From assembly GCF_013911965.1 (NCBI RefSeq), contig NZ_JACESE010000021.1, forward strand, positions 1 to 60,095: a stretch of DNA of 60,095 nucleotides, in the 5' to 3' direction. The DNA comes from Phenylobacterium sp. Its GTDB lineage: Bacteria; Pseudomonadota; Alphaproteobacteria; Caulobacterales; Caulobacteraceae. The position numbers were made by a program, and so were the translations under genes. The notes beneath the pieces were generated by a model that saw nothing but the letters and a program-made list of their open reading frames with translations, was not told the origin of the DNA and ran no database searches. Positions 18,365 through 26,886 of the stretch are shown one piece after another. How positions within the stretch are numbered: position 1 is the stretch's first letter; every line of letters begins with the position of its first letter.

Positions 18365-19498
18365 TCAGGCCGCCCGGCGGCCCTCGGTCCACACGCCCCG
18401 GACCAGAGGCAGGCCCCCGGCCACCTTCACGCGCAGCAGGTCCGCCCGCAGTCCGGGCGCGATGACGCCGCGGTCGTCGAGCCGCGCCGCCTCGGCCGGC
18501 GCAGAGGTCACCAGGGCTGCGGCCCTCGGCAGGCTCCAGCCGAAGCGCTCGTCGGTGAGGGCGAAGGCGCATTCGATGAGGCTGCGCGGCACGTAGTCGG
18601 AGGCGAAGGCGTCCAGCAGCTCGGCCTCGGCCAGTTCGGCGGCGGGGACGTTGCCGGAATAGGAGCCGCCGCGGATCAGGTTGGGTCCGCCCATCACGAT
18701 GACCATGCCGTGCTCACGCGAGCGGCGCGCCGCCTCGGCGGTCACGGGGAACTCGGCGATCGTCGCCCCCAGTTCGGCCGCCTCGTCCACATGGGCGACA
18801 TCCTCGTCGTCGTGGCTCGCCAGGGGGGCGCCGCGGGCCCGCGCCACCTCGGCGACGAAGCGGCGATTTTGGACCGCATTGCGCGCCTGGCGCTCGCGGG
18901 CCCAGGCCAGGCGCTCCTGAGCGGCCTCCGCGCTCATCCCGTTCGCCTGCCAGTTGGCCAAGTGCTTCTCGAGATTCCGGTACTGCCGCTGTCCGGGCGT
19001 GTGGTCCATCAGCGAGAACAGCGCGGCCATGGGATGGTCGGCCAGGCCGTCCAGACGCTCGCGCAGATCATCGGCCGTCGTCTCGCAGCGCCAGTGCAGC
19101 CTGTGATCGCCCTTCAGCATGCCCTCGCGGCGGGCCAGATCGAGGCCGTCGACCAGCTTGCGGAGATTGTCGTCACCCCGGGCCGCCGAGGCGTTGAATG
19201 ATCCCAGCGACATGGAGTCGTAGATGGTCGTCACCCCGACCGAGAGGCAGCAGCCGTCGTGCGTGACGGCGGCCGAGACGGGGTTCCAGTCGATGTTCGG
19301 CCGCGGGAAGTAGTGCTTCTCCAGGCTGTCGGTGTGCAGGTCGATGACGCCCGGCATCAGGACGTCGCCTTCCAGGTCCTCGCCGACGCCGCCGCGCCCG
19401 CGGTCCACCGCCGCGATCGTCCCGTCCCGCACCAGCAGGCTGCCGGTGAACTCCTCGTCGCCCGCCACGATGCGGGCGTTTCGAAACGCCAGTTCCAC
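18365..19498 (-). CDS. phnM: PhnM, ribose 1-methylphosphonate 5-triphosphate diphosphatase (copy 1)
   Basis: 377 residues of the PhnM branch of the amidohydrolase superfamily, which removes diphosphate from the PhnGHIL product to give 5-phosphoribosyl 1-phosphonate before C-P cleavage. Metal and substrate motifs are complete: IDLHTDSLEKHYFPRP (near 53-68), SLMDHTPGQRQ, LASHDDED and ASDYVPRS. It follows phnF by 18 bases and precedes the EEP gene by 4. A second, intact but clearly different PhnM is encoded at 25037-26179. Two copies within one island are unusual; they may differ in substrate range or expression. Confidence 0.93.
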   Translation of the reverse strand: MELAFRNARIVAGDEEFTGSLLVRDGTIAAVDRGRGGVGEDLEGDVLMPGVIDLHTDSLEKHYFPRPNIDWNPVSAAVTHDGCCLSVGVTTIYDSMSLGSFNASAARGDDNLRKLVDGLDLARREGMLKGDHRLHWRCETTADDLRERLDGLADHPMAALFSLMDHTPGQRQYRNLEKHLANWQANGMSAEAAQERLAWARERQARNAVQNRRFVAEVARARGAPLASHDDEDVAHVDEAAELGATIAEFPVTAEAARRSREHGMVIVMGGPNLIRGGSYSGNVPAAELAEAELLDAFASDYVPRSLIECAFALTDERFGWSLPRAAALVTSAPAEAARLDDRGVIAPGLRADLLRVKVAGGLPLVRGVWTEGRRAA

Positions 19499-19516
19499 GC
19501 TCTTCTCCGATCCGAA

Positions 19517-20248
19517 CTAGAAGCCGCCGCCGTCGCGCCCCGGCTCTGGGAAGACGATCTCGACCTCGTTGGTCGAGCGGGACTCGCCGAACTCCAGCGG
19601 ACGGCCGAGACCGTCGACGTTGAGATAGCGGTGAACCATCAGGGGCACGTGACGCGGGATGCGCAGCAGCTCCGACTCCTGAGGCGTCGGCAGCCGCGCC
19701 GAGATGGCCGTGCGGCGGCGCGTGTAGTCGGGCACGCCGCTGTCGCGCAGGGTCTGGGTGATGGTGCCGCGCACCTTGTACATCTCGATGAAGGTGGGGA
19801 ACCGCTCGAAGCTGAAGTGGTGGATCCCGAGGGCCGTCGGCTCGCCGTCCACGAACCGGTGGCGCTCCATGAAGATGATCGGCGCGCCGATCTTCAGCTC
19901 CAGGGCGGCGGCGACGCGGGTGTCGGCCGGCCGAACCTCAAGCTTGATGATCTTGGTCGCCGGCTCGCGGCCGCCGTTTCGCACGCCTTCGGTGAAGCGC
20001 GGCCGCCGCTTCAGCTGGGCCGGGCGCGTGGGCCGGCGCACGAAGCTCCCCCGCCCCTGGGTCGACTCCACGATCCCCTTCTCCTGCAGGTCCGACAGGG
20101 CGCGGCGAACCGTATGGCGGTTGACCATGAACTGCCGCGAGAGCTCGTACTCCGTCGGCAGCTTGTCTCCGGGAACCAGTTCGCGCGACCGGATGCGCTG
20201 TTCCAGCGACTGCGCGATCTCGCGCCAAAGCGGCATTCCACCTGGCAT
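19517..20248 (-). CDS. phnF: PhnF, GntR/HutC-family regulator of phosphonate genes
   Basis: 243 residues: an N-terminal GntR winged helix (residues about 6-75, with LPTEYELSRQFMVNRHTVRRAL and QGRGSFV) and a C-terminal UTRA ligand-binding domain ending VNSHEVEIVF-like (STNEVEIVF). PhnF proteins usually repress phn genes and are released by a small ligand. It is divergent from phnG with a 154-base gap containing a HutC-type palindrome. ATG at 20248 with GAGGTG upstream. First gene of the leftward phnF-phnM-EEP operon. Confidence 0.92.
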   Translation of the reverse strand: MPGGMPLWREIAQSLEQRIRSRELVPGDKLPTEYELSRQFMVNRHTVRRALSDLQEKGIVESTQGRGSFVRRPTRPAQLKRRPRFTEGVRNGGREPATKIIKLEVRPADTRVAAALELKIGAPIIFMERHRFVDGEPTALGIHHFSFERFPTFIEMYKVRGTITQTLRDSGVPDYTRRRTAISARLPTPQESELLRIPRHVPLMVHRYLNVDGLGRPLEFGESRSTNEVEIVFPEPGRDGGGF

Positions 20249-20276
20249 TTCAGCACCTCGACATCAGTGTTAGCGG

Positions 20277-20291
20277 GCTGTCCTAGACAAG
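20277..20291. promoter_or_regulatory. Candidate PhnF operator
   Basis: TGTCCTAGACA (20279-20289) is a palindrome with TGTC/GACA arms, extended with one mismatch to CTGTC/GACAAG. It resembles the GTCTAGAC core of GntR/HutC operators and sits in the phnF-phnG gap 29 bases upstream of the phnF start. Confidence 0.5.
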
Positions 20292-20317
20292 TTTTACTGC
20301 TGTAAAATAAGTTTCAT
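20292..20317. promoter_or_regulatory. Palindrome overlapping a weak Pho-box-like sequence upstream of phnG
   Basis: TTTTAC-TGCT-GTAAAA (20292-20307) is a perfect 6-bp inverted repeat directly beside the candidate PhnF site. Overlapping it, CTGTAAAATAAGTTTCAT (20300-20317) resembles two 11-base-spaced half-sites of a PhoB box with two mismatches each. It lies in an unusually AT-rich patch about 90 bases before phnG. Either reading is tentative. Confidence 0.3.
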
Positions 20318-20402
20318 ACTTGCCGTGTTGTCGCGAATTCGCTCTTCGAATACCCAATACATAAGACGAATACAACATTTTGCTTGGTTGTCGAGGTGAG
20401 AT

Positions 20403-20876
20403 ATGCCGGTTGAACCGGTCGAGCTTGCGGTGAACGAAGACCGCCGCCACTGGTTGTCCGTCCTGGCCAAGGCGCGCCCCGACGAGGTGGCCGCCGCCTG
20501 GGACGCCCTGCCCCAGCGTCCGGCCTATTCGGCCCTTCGCGCGCCCGAGACGGGGCTCGTCCTCGTCCGTGGCCGCATGGGCGGCGCCGGCGACGCTTTC
20601 AACGTGGGCGAGATGACGGTGACCCGGGCCGCGGTCCGCCTGGAGAGCGGCGAGACCGGAGTCGGCTACGTCGCCGGCCGCGATCGCCGGCACGCCGAAC
20701 TGGCGGCCTGTCTCGACGCCATGATGCAGGCCCCCGCCCTGCGCGGCGCGGTGGAAGGCGCAGTGATCGACAAGCTCGCCCAGGCCCAGACGGAGCGGCG
20801 CGAGACCGCCGCCCGCAAGGCAGCTGCCACCAAGGTCGACTTCTTCACCATGGTCCGCACGCGAGGCCCGCAATGA
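20403..20876 (+). CDS. phnG: PhnG, C-P lyase complex subunit
   Basis: 157 residues, the PhnG length and pattern (RHWLSVLAKARPDEV near the N terminus; ETGLVLVRGRMGGAGDAFNVGEMTVTRAAVRL in the core, here split into its parts by position 45-80; GVGYVAGRDRRHAELAA). PhnG is part of the PhnGHIJ core that attaches the phosphonate to ribose triphosphate with PhnI. ATG is preceded by GAGGTGAG. Its stop overlaps phnH by 4 bases. Confidence 0.93.
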   Translation: MPVEPVELAVNEDRRHWLSVLAKARPDEVAAAWDALPQRPAYSALRAPETGLVLVRGRMGGAGDAFNVGEMTVTRAAVRLESGETGVGYVAGRDRRHAELAACLDAMMQAPALRGAVEGAVIDKLAQAQTERRETAARKAAATKVDFFTMVRTRGPQ

Positions 20877-21490
20877 CCGCCGCCGCCCTCGACCTCAGCC
20901 GCATCGCGCCGGGCTTCGCCGACCCGGTCCGCGACAGCCAGGCCGTCTTCCGGGAAGTGATGGAGTCCGTCGCCCGGCCCGGCCGCGTGGCCCAGCTCGG
21001 CTTCGCCGCCGCCGCGCCGCACGGCCTCTCCCGCGCGGCCGGCGCGGTCGCCCTCACGCTCTTCGATTTCGAGACGCCGGTCTGGCTCGATCCGGCCCTG
21101 CGCGAGACCGAGGCGGAGTCCTGGCTGCGCTTCCACTGCGGCTGTCCGCTGACCGGCGAGGCCGGCCAGGCGGACTTCGCCATCGTGACCGACATGGCCG
21201 CCGCGCCGGCCCTCTCGGCCTTCAATCAGGGCGACGCCAAGTATCCGGACCGTTCGACCACGGTGATCCTGCAGGTCCAGGCCCTGGAGGGCGGTCCGAC
21301 GGTGACGCTGAGCGGCCCGGGCATCCGCACCACCACAGACATCGCGCCCGCAGGCCTGCCGGCCGACTTCTGGGCGCAGCTCGAGACCAACCAGGCGCAG
21401 TTCCAGTTCGGCGTCGACGTGATGCTGGTCGCCGGCGACCGGCTGATCGCGCTGCCGCGCACCACCTCCGCCCAGACCAAGGGAGACTGA
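20873..21490 (+). CDS. phnH: PhnH, C-P lyase complex subunit
   Basis: 205 residues, matching PhnH. Near the N terminus PGFADPVRDSQAVFREVMES and RPGR are typical; the C-terminal half carries GPGI and LPADFW before VDVMLVAGDRLIALPRTT. PhnH belongs to the PhnGHIJ core and has a PLP-transferase-like fold without the cofactor. It overlaps phnG by 4 bases and is followed after 2 bases by phnI. Confidence 0.94.
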   Translation: MTAAALDLSRIAPGFADPVRDSQAVFREVMESVARPGRVAQLGFAAAAPHGLSRAAGAVALTLFDFETPVWLDPALRETEAESWLRFHCGCPLTGEAGQADFAIVTDMAAAPALSAFNQGDAKYPDRSTTVILQVQALEGGPTVTLSGPGIRTTTDIAPAGLPADFWAQLETNQAQFQFGVDVMLVAGDRLIALPRTTSAQTKGD

Positions 21491-21492
21491 TC

Positions 21493-22602
21493 ATGGCCTA
21501 TGTGTCCGTCAAAGGCGGCGAGAAGGCGATCACCCACGCCCACCAGTGGCTCGCCGAGGATCGCCGGGGCGATACGAGCGTGCCCGAGCTGACCGTCGCC
21601 CAGATCCGCGAGCAGATGTCGCTGGCCGTCGACCGGGTGATGAGCGAGGGCTCCTGCTACGACCGCGACCTCGCCGCCCTGGCCATCAAGCAGGCCCGCG
21701 GCGACCTGCCGGAAGCCATCTTCCTGCTGCGCGCCTACCGCACCACCCTGCCCCGCTTCGGCGCCACCCTGCCGGTGGAGACCGAGCAGATGGCCGTGCG
21801 CCGGCGGGTCTCGGCCGCCTTCAAGGACATTCCGGGCGGCCAGGTGCTGGGCCCGACCTTCGACTACACCCACCGCCTGCTGGACTTTCAGCTCGCCGCC
21901 GACGGCGTCGCCCCGCCGGCGCCCGCGCCGCAGGCCGAGGAGCCCCAGACCTATCCGATGCCGAACATCGCCTCGGTGTTCCGGCACGAGGACCTGCTGG
22001 AGCATGACGAGCGGACAGCCGAGGACCAGGAGCCCTACGACCTGACCCGCCAGCCGATGAAGTTCCCGGCCGACCGCGACCAGCGCCTGCAGGCGCTCGC
22101 CCGCGGCGACGAGGGCTTCCTGCTCAGCCTCGCCTATTCCTCCCAGCGCGGCTGGGGCTCCACCCATCCGCTCTGCGGCGAGATCCGCATGGGCGAAGTG
22201 GCCGTGGAGTTCGTGCCCGACGAGCTGGGCTTCCCCATCGAGATCGGCGAGATGACGGTCACCGAGTGCACCATGCTGTCGGGCTTCGCCGGCTCGGCGG
22301 AGCGCCCGCCGCAGTACACCCGCGGCTATGGCCTGACCTTCGGCCACTGCGAGCGCAAGGCGATGAGCATGGCCATCGTCGACCGGGCGCTGCGCCACCG
22401 CGAGGTGGGCGAACAGGCCGATGCGCCGGTGCAGGACGAGGAATTCGTCCTCTACCACTCCGACAATGTGGAGGCCTCGGGCTTCGTGCAGCACCTGAAG
22501 CTGCCGCACTACGTGGACTTCCAGGCCGACCTGCAGCTGATCCGCCGGCTCCGCAAGGAGCACTTCGAGCGCCGCGCCGCCCTGAAGGAAGCCGCCGAAT
22601 GA
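21493..22602 (+). CDS. phnI: PhnI, nucleosidase subunit of the C-P lyase complex
   Basis: 369 residues (E. coli about 354). It starts MAYVSVKGGEKAITHAH, the hallmark PhnI N terminus, and contains FDYTHRLLDFQL, LLEHDE and GYGLTFGHCERKAMSMAIVD. PhnI displaces adenine from ATP so that the phosphonate ends on ribose C1, working with PhnG, H and L. Its stop overlaps the phnJ start by 4 bases. Confidence 0.95.
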   Translation: MAYVSVKGGEKAITHAHQWLAEDRRGDTSVPELTVAQIREQMSLAVDRVMSEGSCYDRDLAALAIKQARGDLPEAIFLLRAYRTTLPRFGATLPVETEQMAVRRRVSAAFKDIPGGQVLGPTFDYTHRLLDFQLAADGVAPPAPAPQAEEPQTYPMPNIASVFRHEDLLEHDERTAEDQEPYDLTRQPMKFPADRDQRLQALARGDEGFLLSLAYSSQRGWGSTHPLCGEIRMGEVAVEFVPDELGFPIEIGEMTVTECTMLSGFAGSAERPPQYTRGYGLTFGHCERKAMSMAIVDRALRHREVGEQADAPVQDEEFVLYHSDNVEASGFVQHLKLPHYVDFQADLQLIRRLRKEHFERRAALKEAAE

Positions 22603-23528
22603 CGACCGCCCCCGAGGCTCGCGGCAACGCCCCCGAGCGCTACTACAACTATGCCTATCTGGACGAACAGACGAAGCGGATGATCCGCCGCTCGATCCTG
22701 AAGGCCCTGGCCATCCCCGGCTATCAGGTGCCCTTCGGTTCGCGCGAGATGCCGGTGCCCTACGGCTGGGGCACGGGCGGCATCCAGCTGACGGCGGCGA
22801 TCATCGGCCCGGACGACGTCTACAAGTGCATCGACCAGGGCGCCGACGACACCACCAACGCCGTCTCCATCCGTCACTTCTTCGCCAAGGTGGCCGACGT
22901 GGCCACCACGGAGGACACGGGCGAGGCCACCATCATCCAGACGCGGCACCGCATCCCGGAGAAGCCGCTGAAGGAAGGCCAGGTGCTGGTCTACCAGGTG
23001 CCGCAGCCGGAACCCCTGCGGGGCCTGGAGCCGCGGGAGACCGAGACGCGGGCCATGCACGCCTACGAGGAGTATGGCCTGCAGTACGTTTCGCTCTACG
23101 AGAACGTCTCCGCCTACGGACGGATCGCCGCCACGGCCGGCTATCCGGTGATGGTCGAGGAGCGCTACCTGATGTCGCCCTCGCCCATCCCGAAGTTCGA
23201 CAATCCGAAGATGGCGCAGAACGAAGCCATCATGCTGTTCGGCGCCGGACGCGAGAAGCGCATCTATGCGGTGCCGCCCTTCACCCGGGTCCGCAGCCTG
23301 GATTTCGAGGACTATCCCTTCGAGACCCAGACCTGGGAGGAGACCTGCGCCCTCTGCGGCGCCGAGGACTCCTACCTGGACGAGGTCATCCTCGACGACG
23401 CCGGGGCCAAGATGTTCGTCTGCTCCGACAGCCACTACTGCGCCGAACGCCGCGAAGCCGGCCACGCCGGTCCCATGGCCGGCCATGCGCTGGACCAGGA
23501 CGCCGCGACCAAGGAACCTGCCCAATGA
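22599..23528 (+). CDS. phnJ: PhnJ, radical-SAM C-P lyase
   Basis: 309 residues from the ATG overlapping the phnI stop; the frame is open upstream inside phnI. The C-terminal cysteine motif is intact: Cys250 and Cys253 (CALC), Cys275 and Cys281, spaced CX2CX21CX5C, equivalent to the E. coli iron-sulfur ligands and catalytic Cys272. PhnJ uses a 4Fe-4S cluster and SAM radical chemistry to break the C-P bond, giving an alkane (methane from methylphosphonate) and ribose 1,2-cyclic phosphate 5-phosphate. Core N-terminal motif: NYAYLDEQTKRMIRR. Overlaps phnK by 4 bases. Confidence 0.97.
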   Translation: MTTAPEARGNAPERYYNYAYLDEQTKRMIRRSILKALAIPGYQVPFGSREMPVPYGWGTGGIQLTAAIIGPDDVYKCIDQGADDTTNAVSIRHFFAKVADVATTEDTGEATIIQTRHRIPEKPLKEGQVLVYQVPQPEPLRGLEPRETETRAMHAYEEYGLQYVSLYENVSAYGRIAATAGYPVMVEERYLMSPSPIPKFDNPKMAQNEAIMLFGAGREKRIYAVPPFTRVRSLDFEDYPFETQTWEETCALCGAEDSYLDEVILDDAGAKMFVCSDSHYCAERREAGHAGPMAGHALDQDAATKEPAQ

Positions 23529-24322
23529 ACGCCATTCCCGGACGCATCCAGCCCGCGCCGCTGCTGAGCGTCGAGGGCCTGACCAAGTGGTACGGCCATG
23601 TGCTGGGCTGCCGCGACGTCTCCTTCGAGCTGCGGCCCGGCGAAGTGCTGGGCGTGGTCGGCGAGAGCGGTTCAGGCAAGACCACCCTGCTCAACTGCAT
23701 GTCGGGCAAGCTGACGCCGACCTCGGGCCAGGTGCGCTTCGACACCCGGCGCTTCGGCCTGACCGACATCTATGGCCTGTCCGAGCCGGACCGTCGGCGG
23801 ATGCAGCGCGAGGAATGGGGCTTCGTGCACCAGAACCCGCGCGACGGCCTGCGCATGCGCGTCTCCGGCGGCGCCAATGTCGCCGAGCCGCTGATGAATC
23901 TCGGCCAGCGCCACTACGGCAAAATGCGCCAGGCGACCATCGACTGGCTGGATCGCGTCGAGCTGGACACCCGCCGCATCGACGACAAGCCGCGCAACTT
24001 CTCCGGCGGCATGCAGCAGCGCATCCAGGTGGCCCGCAACCTGATCCACGGCCCCCGCCTGGTGTTCATGGACGAGCCCACCGGCGGCCTGGACGTCTCG
24101 GTTCAGGCCCGCCTGCTCGACCTGCTGCGCGAACTGGTCCGAGACCTCGGCCTGGCCGTCATCATCGTCACCCATGACATGGCCGTCGCCCGCCTGATGG
24201 CCGACCGGCTGATGGTGATGAAGAGCGGCCTCGTGGTCGAAACCGGCCTGACCGACCAGGTGCTGGACGATCCCCAGCATCCCTACACCCAGCTCCTCGT
24301 CTCCTCCGTCCTGCAGATCTAG
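23525..24322 (+). CDS. phnK: PhnK, ABC-type ATPase of the C-P lyase complex
   Basis: 265 residues from the ATG overlapping the phnJ stop. Walker A GESGSGKTT (near 45), Q-loop VHQNPRDGLRM, signature FSGGMQQRIQVARN and Walker B LVFMDEPTGGLD. The domain layout resembles oligopeptide-transporter ATPases, but PhnK docks on the PhnGHIJ core and is not a transporter; it is required for activity in vivo. phnL starts 4 bases after the stop. Confidence 0.94.
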   Translation: MNAIPGRIQPAPLLSVEGLTKWYGHVLGCRDVSFELRPGEVLGVVGESGSGKTTLLNCMSGKLTPTSGQVRFDTRRFGLTDIYGLSEPDRRRMQREEWGFVHQNPRDGLRMRVSGGANVAEPLMNLGQRHYGKMRQATIDWLDRVELDTRRIDDKPRNFSGGMQQRIQVARNLIHGPRLVFMDEPTGGLDVSVQARLLDLLRELVRDLGLAVIIVTHDMAVARLMADRLMVMKSGLVVETGLTDQVLDDPQHPYTQLLVSSVLQI

Positions 24323-24326
24323 AGCC

Positions 24327-25031
24327 ATGACCGACCAGCCGCTGATCATCGTCGAGGACCTGGCCAAGACCTTCGTCCTCCACAACGCCGAGTCCGCCGT
24401 CATCCCGGTCTTCCAGGACCTGAAGCTGGAGGTGGCCGGCGGCGAATGCGTCGTGCTCGCCGGGGAGTCGGGCGTGGGCAAGTCCACCCTGATGCGCTCC
24501 ATCTTCGGCAACTACCTGCCCACCCAGGGCGCGGTGCGCGTGCTGCACGACGGACAGTATGTGGACATCACCCGGGCCAGCCCGCACGAGGTGCTGGACG
24601 TGCGCCGGCGCACCCTGGGCTATGTGAGCCAGTTCCTGCGGGTCATCCCGCGCATCCCCACCCTGCAGCTCGTCATGGAGCCTCTGCTGGAGAACGGCGT
24701 GGCCGAGGCGCAGGCCCGCGAGCGCGCCTGCGCCCTGCTCTCGGCGCTGCGCCTGCCCGAGGCCCACTGGGACCTGCCGCCGGCCACCTTCTCCGGCGGC
24801 GAGCAGCAGCGGGTGAACATCGCCCGCAGCTTCATCCGCAAGTATCCGGTGATGCTGCTGGACGAGCCGACGGCCTCGCTGGACGCGGAGAACCGCGCGA
24901 TCGTGGTCCGCCTGATCCAGGAGGCGCTCTCCGAAGGCGCGGCCATGATCGGCATCTTCCATGACCACGACGTCCGCGACGCGGTCGCCACGCGACTGTT
25001 CGAAGTCTCCCAATTCAAGGCGGCGGCCTGA
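24327..25031 (+). CDS. phnL: PhnL, ABC-type ATPase of the C-P lyase complex
   Basis: 234 residues. Walker A GESGVGKST, signature FSGGEQQRVNIARS, Walker B MLLDEPTASLD and the PhnL-type C terminus MIGIFHDHDVRDAVATR. PhnL supports the PhnGHI nucleosidase step and associates with PhnK on the core complex. phnM copy 2 begins 5 bases downstream. Confidence 0.94.
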   Translation: MTDQPLIIVEDLAKTFVLHNAESAVIPVFQDLKLEVAGGECVVLAGESGVGKSTLMRSIFGNYLPTQGAVRVLHDGQYVDITRASPHEVLDVRRRTLGYVSQFLRVIPRIPTLQLVMEPLLENGVAEAQARERACALLSALRLPEAHWDLPPATFSGGEQQRVNIARSFIRKYPVMLLDEPTASLDAENRAIVVRLIQEALSEGAAMIGIFHDHDVRDAVATRLFEVSQFKAAA

Positions 25032-25036
25032 GGACC

Positions 25037-26179
25037 ATGACCGAGACCCGCATCTTCTCCGATCAGGTGGTGACGCCGGAGGGCCAGATCGCCGCCGAAG
25101 TGATCGTCCGGGGCGAAACCATCGCCGCCGTGGAGCCCAAGAGCGCGCCGTCCGCCGCGGCCCTGGACTGGCGCGGCGACGTGCTGATCCCGGGGCTGGT
25201 GGATATCCACACCGACAATCTGGAAAAGCACTATCAGCCGAGGCCCGGCGCCCTTTGGGACGCCTATGGCGCGGCGCTGGCCCACGACGGCCAGTGCGTG
25301 ACGGCGGGGATCACCACGGTCTTCGACTCGCTCAGCCTGCACGGCCGCAAGGACGGACTGGACCGGAAGGACGCGCTCGGGCCCATGATCGCCGGCGTGG
25401 ACCAGGCGCAGAAGGACGGCGCCCTGCGCGCCGATCACCTGCTGCACCTGCGCTGCGAGGTGACCAATCCGGAGCTGCTCAACCTCCTGGAGCCGCACGC
25501 CGACAATCCGCGGCTCAAGCTGCTGTCGATCATGGACCACACGCCGGGCCAGCGTCAGACGGCGAACGTCGAACGGATGCACGAGCGCCTGGTCGCCGCC
25601 GGCCGTTCGGCCGAGGAGATCGAGGAGATCATGGCCCGCCGTCACGCCGGCCGCGATCCCGGCGTCGCCTATGACAACCGCCGCAAGGTGGTGGCCTTCG
25701 CCCGCGAGTACGGCCTGCCGCTGGCCGCCCACGACGACGAGACGCTGGAACATGTCGACGAGGCGCAGGACGACGGCTGCGTCATCGCCGAGTTTCCGGT
25801 GACGTTGCCCGCCGCCCGCAAGGCGCGCGAATACGGCATGTTCGTCGCCATGGGCGCGCCGAACTTCGTGCGCGGCGGCTCGCATTCGGGCAATCTGTCG
25901 GCGCGCGAGGCCGCCCAGGCCGACGCGCTCGACATCCTCGCCTCCGACTATGTGCCGCTCTCCATGATCCGCTCCGCCTTCATGCTGATCGACGACCTGG
26001 GCTGGACGCCGCAGCGGGCGATCGCCACCGTCGCCTCCGGCCCCGCGCGCAGCGTCGGCCTGACCGACCGCGGCGAGCTCGCGGCGGGGCAGCGCGCCGA
26101 TCTCGTCCGCGTGTCGCGACGCAGCGGCGGCTGGCCGGCGCCGGTCGAGGTCTGGCGTCAGGGCGCGCGGGTGGCATGA
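25037..26179 (+). CDS. phnM: PhnM, ribose 1-methylphosphonate 5-triphosphate diphosphatase (copy 2)
   Basis: 380 residues. Amidohydrolase metal sites are complete: VDIHTDNLEKHYQPRPGALW (near 54-73), SIMDHTPGQRQ, LAAHDDETLEHVDEA and ASDYVPLSMI. It lies in the canonical position after phnL, so it is probably the main PhnM of the pathway. It differs from copy 1 at 18365-19498 over most of its length apart from the active-site motifs, which suggests an old duplication or separate origin, not a recent copy. Overlaps the next gene by 4 bases. Confidence 0.95.
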   Translation: MTETRIFSDQVVTPEGQIAAEVIVRGETIAAVEPKSAPSAAALDWRGDVLIPGLVDIHTDNLEKHYQPRPGALWDAYGAALAHDGQCVTAGITTVFDSLSLHGRKDGLDRKDALGPMIAGVDQAQKDGALRADHLLHLRCEVTNPELLNLLEPHADNPRLKLLSIMDHTPGQRQTANVERMHERLVAAGRSAEEIEEIMARRHAGRDPGVAYDNRRKVVAFAREYGLPLAAHDDETLEHVDEAQDDGCVIAEFPVTLPAARKAREYGMFVAMGAPNFVRGGSHSGNLSAREAAQADALDILASDYVPLSMIRSAFMLIDDLGWTPQRAIATVASGPARSVGLTDRGELAAGQRADLVRVSRRSGGWPAPVEVWRQGARVA

Positions 26180-26886
26180 GCGCCCGCTACGCCGTCTACT
26201 ACGCGCCCGATCCGCAGGGGCAGCTCTGGAACCTGGCCTGCGCCTGGCTCGGCCGCGACCCGCATCGCAAGACCAGTTGCGCACGCCCGGACATGCCCGG
26301 CCTGGCCGATGTCGATCTCGACGCCCTCACCGCCAGCCCGCGCGGCTACGGCTTCCACGCGACTCTGAAGGCGCCGTTCGAACTGGCCGAGGGGCGGCGC
26401 GAGGTCGAGTTGCTGGACTTCGCCGAGGGTTTTGCGAAGGGCCGCTCGCCCTTCACGGCCGCGATCTCGCCGCAGGCGCTGGGGCGCTTCCTGGCTTTCC
26501 GGCTGGACGCGCCCTGTCCCGAGATGAGCGCCTTCGCCGCGGCCTGCGTGAAGGAATTCGACCCCTTCCGGGCCCCGCTCTCCGAGTTCGACATCGCCCG
26601 GCGGCGCAAGGCGGACCTGACGCCCGCCCAGGACGCGCGCATGCTGCAGTGGGGCTATCCCTACATCTTCGAAGACTTCCGCTTCCACATGACGCTGACC
26701 AACAGGATCGACGACGATTCCCTGCGTGAGCGCGTGCTGGACGCTCTGCGCCAGCTCTTCGCCTATGTCAGCGGACCGCATCGCTTCGACGGCGTCGCCA
26801 TCTACCGCCAAGCCGATCGTGACGCCCCCTTCGAGGTGATGCAGCGTTTCGGCTTCTCGGCTCAGGCGGCGGCGAGCCCGGCCTAG
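26176..26886 (+). CDS. DUF1045 protein, 2H-phosphoesterase fold, phosphonate metabolism
   Basis: 236 residues of the DUF1045 family found in phn clusters. Two HxT motifs mark the 2H phosphoesterase fold: FHATLK (near 55-60) and FHMTLT (near 173-178). Such enzymes open cyclic phosphodiesters. As last gene of the phnGHIJKLM operon, with no metallo-beta-lactamase PhnP visible in the island, it is the best candidate for hydrolysing 5-phosphoribosyl 1,2-cyclic phosphate. That role is inference from fold and context. Convergent with the DUF1203 gene, with a 4-base overlap. Confidence 0.88.
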   Translation: MSARYAVYYAPDPQGQLWNLACAWLGRDPHRKTSCARPDMPGLADVDLDALTASPRGYGFHATLKAPFELAEGRREVELLDFAEGFAKGRSPFTAAISPQALGRFLAFRLDAPCPEMSAFAAACVKEFDPFRAPLSEFDIARRRKADLTPAQDARMLQWGYPYIFEDFRFHMTLTNRIDDDSLRERVLDALRQLFAYVSGPHRFDGVAIYRQADRDAPFEVMQRFGFSAQAAASPA

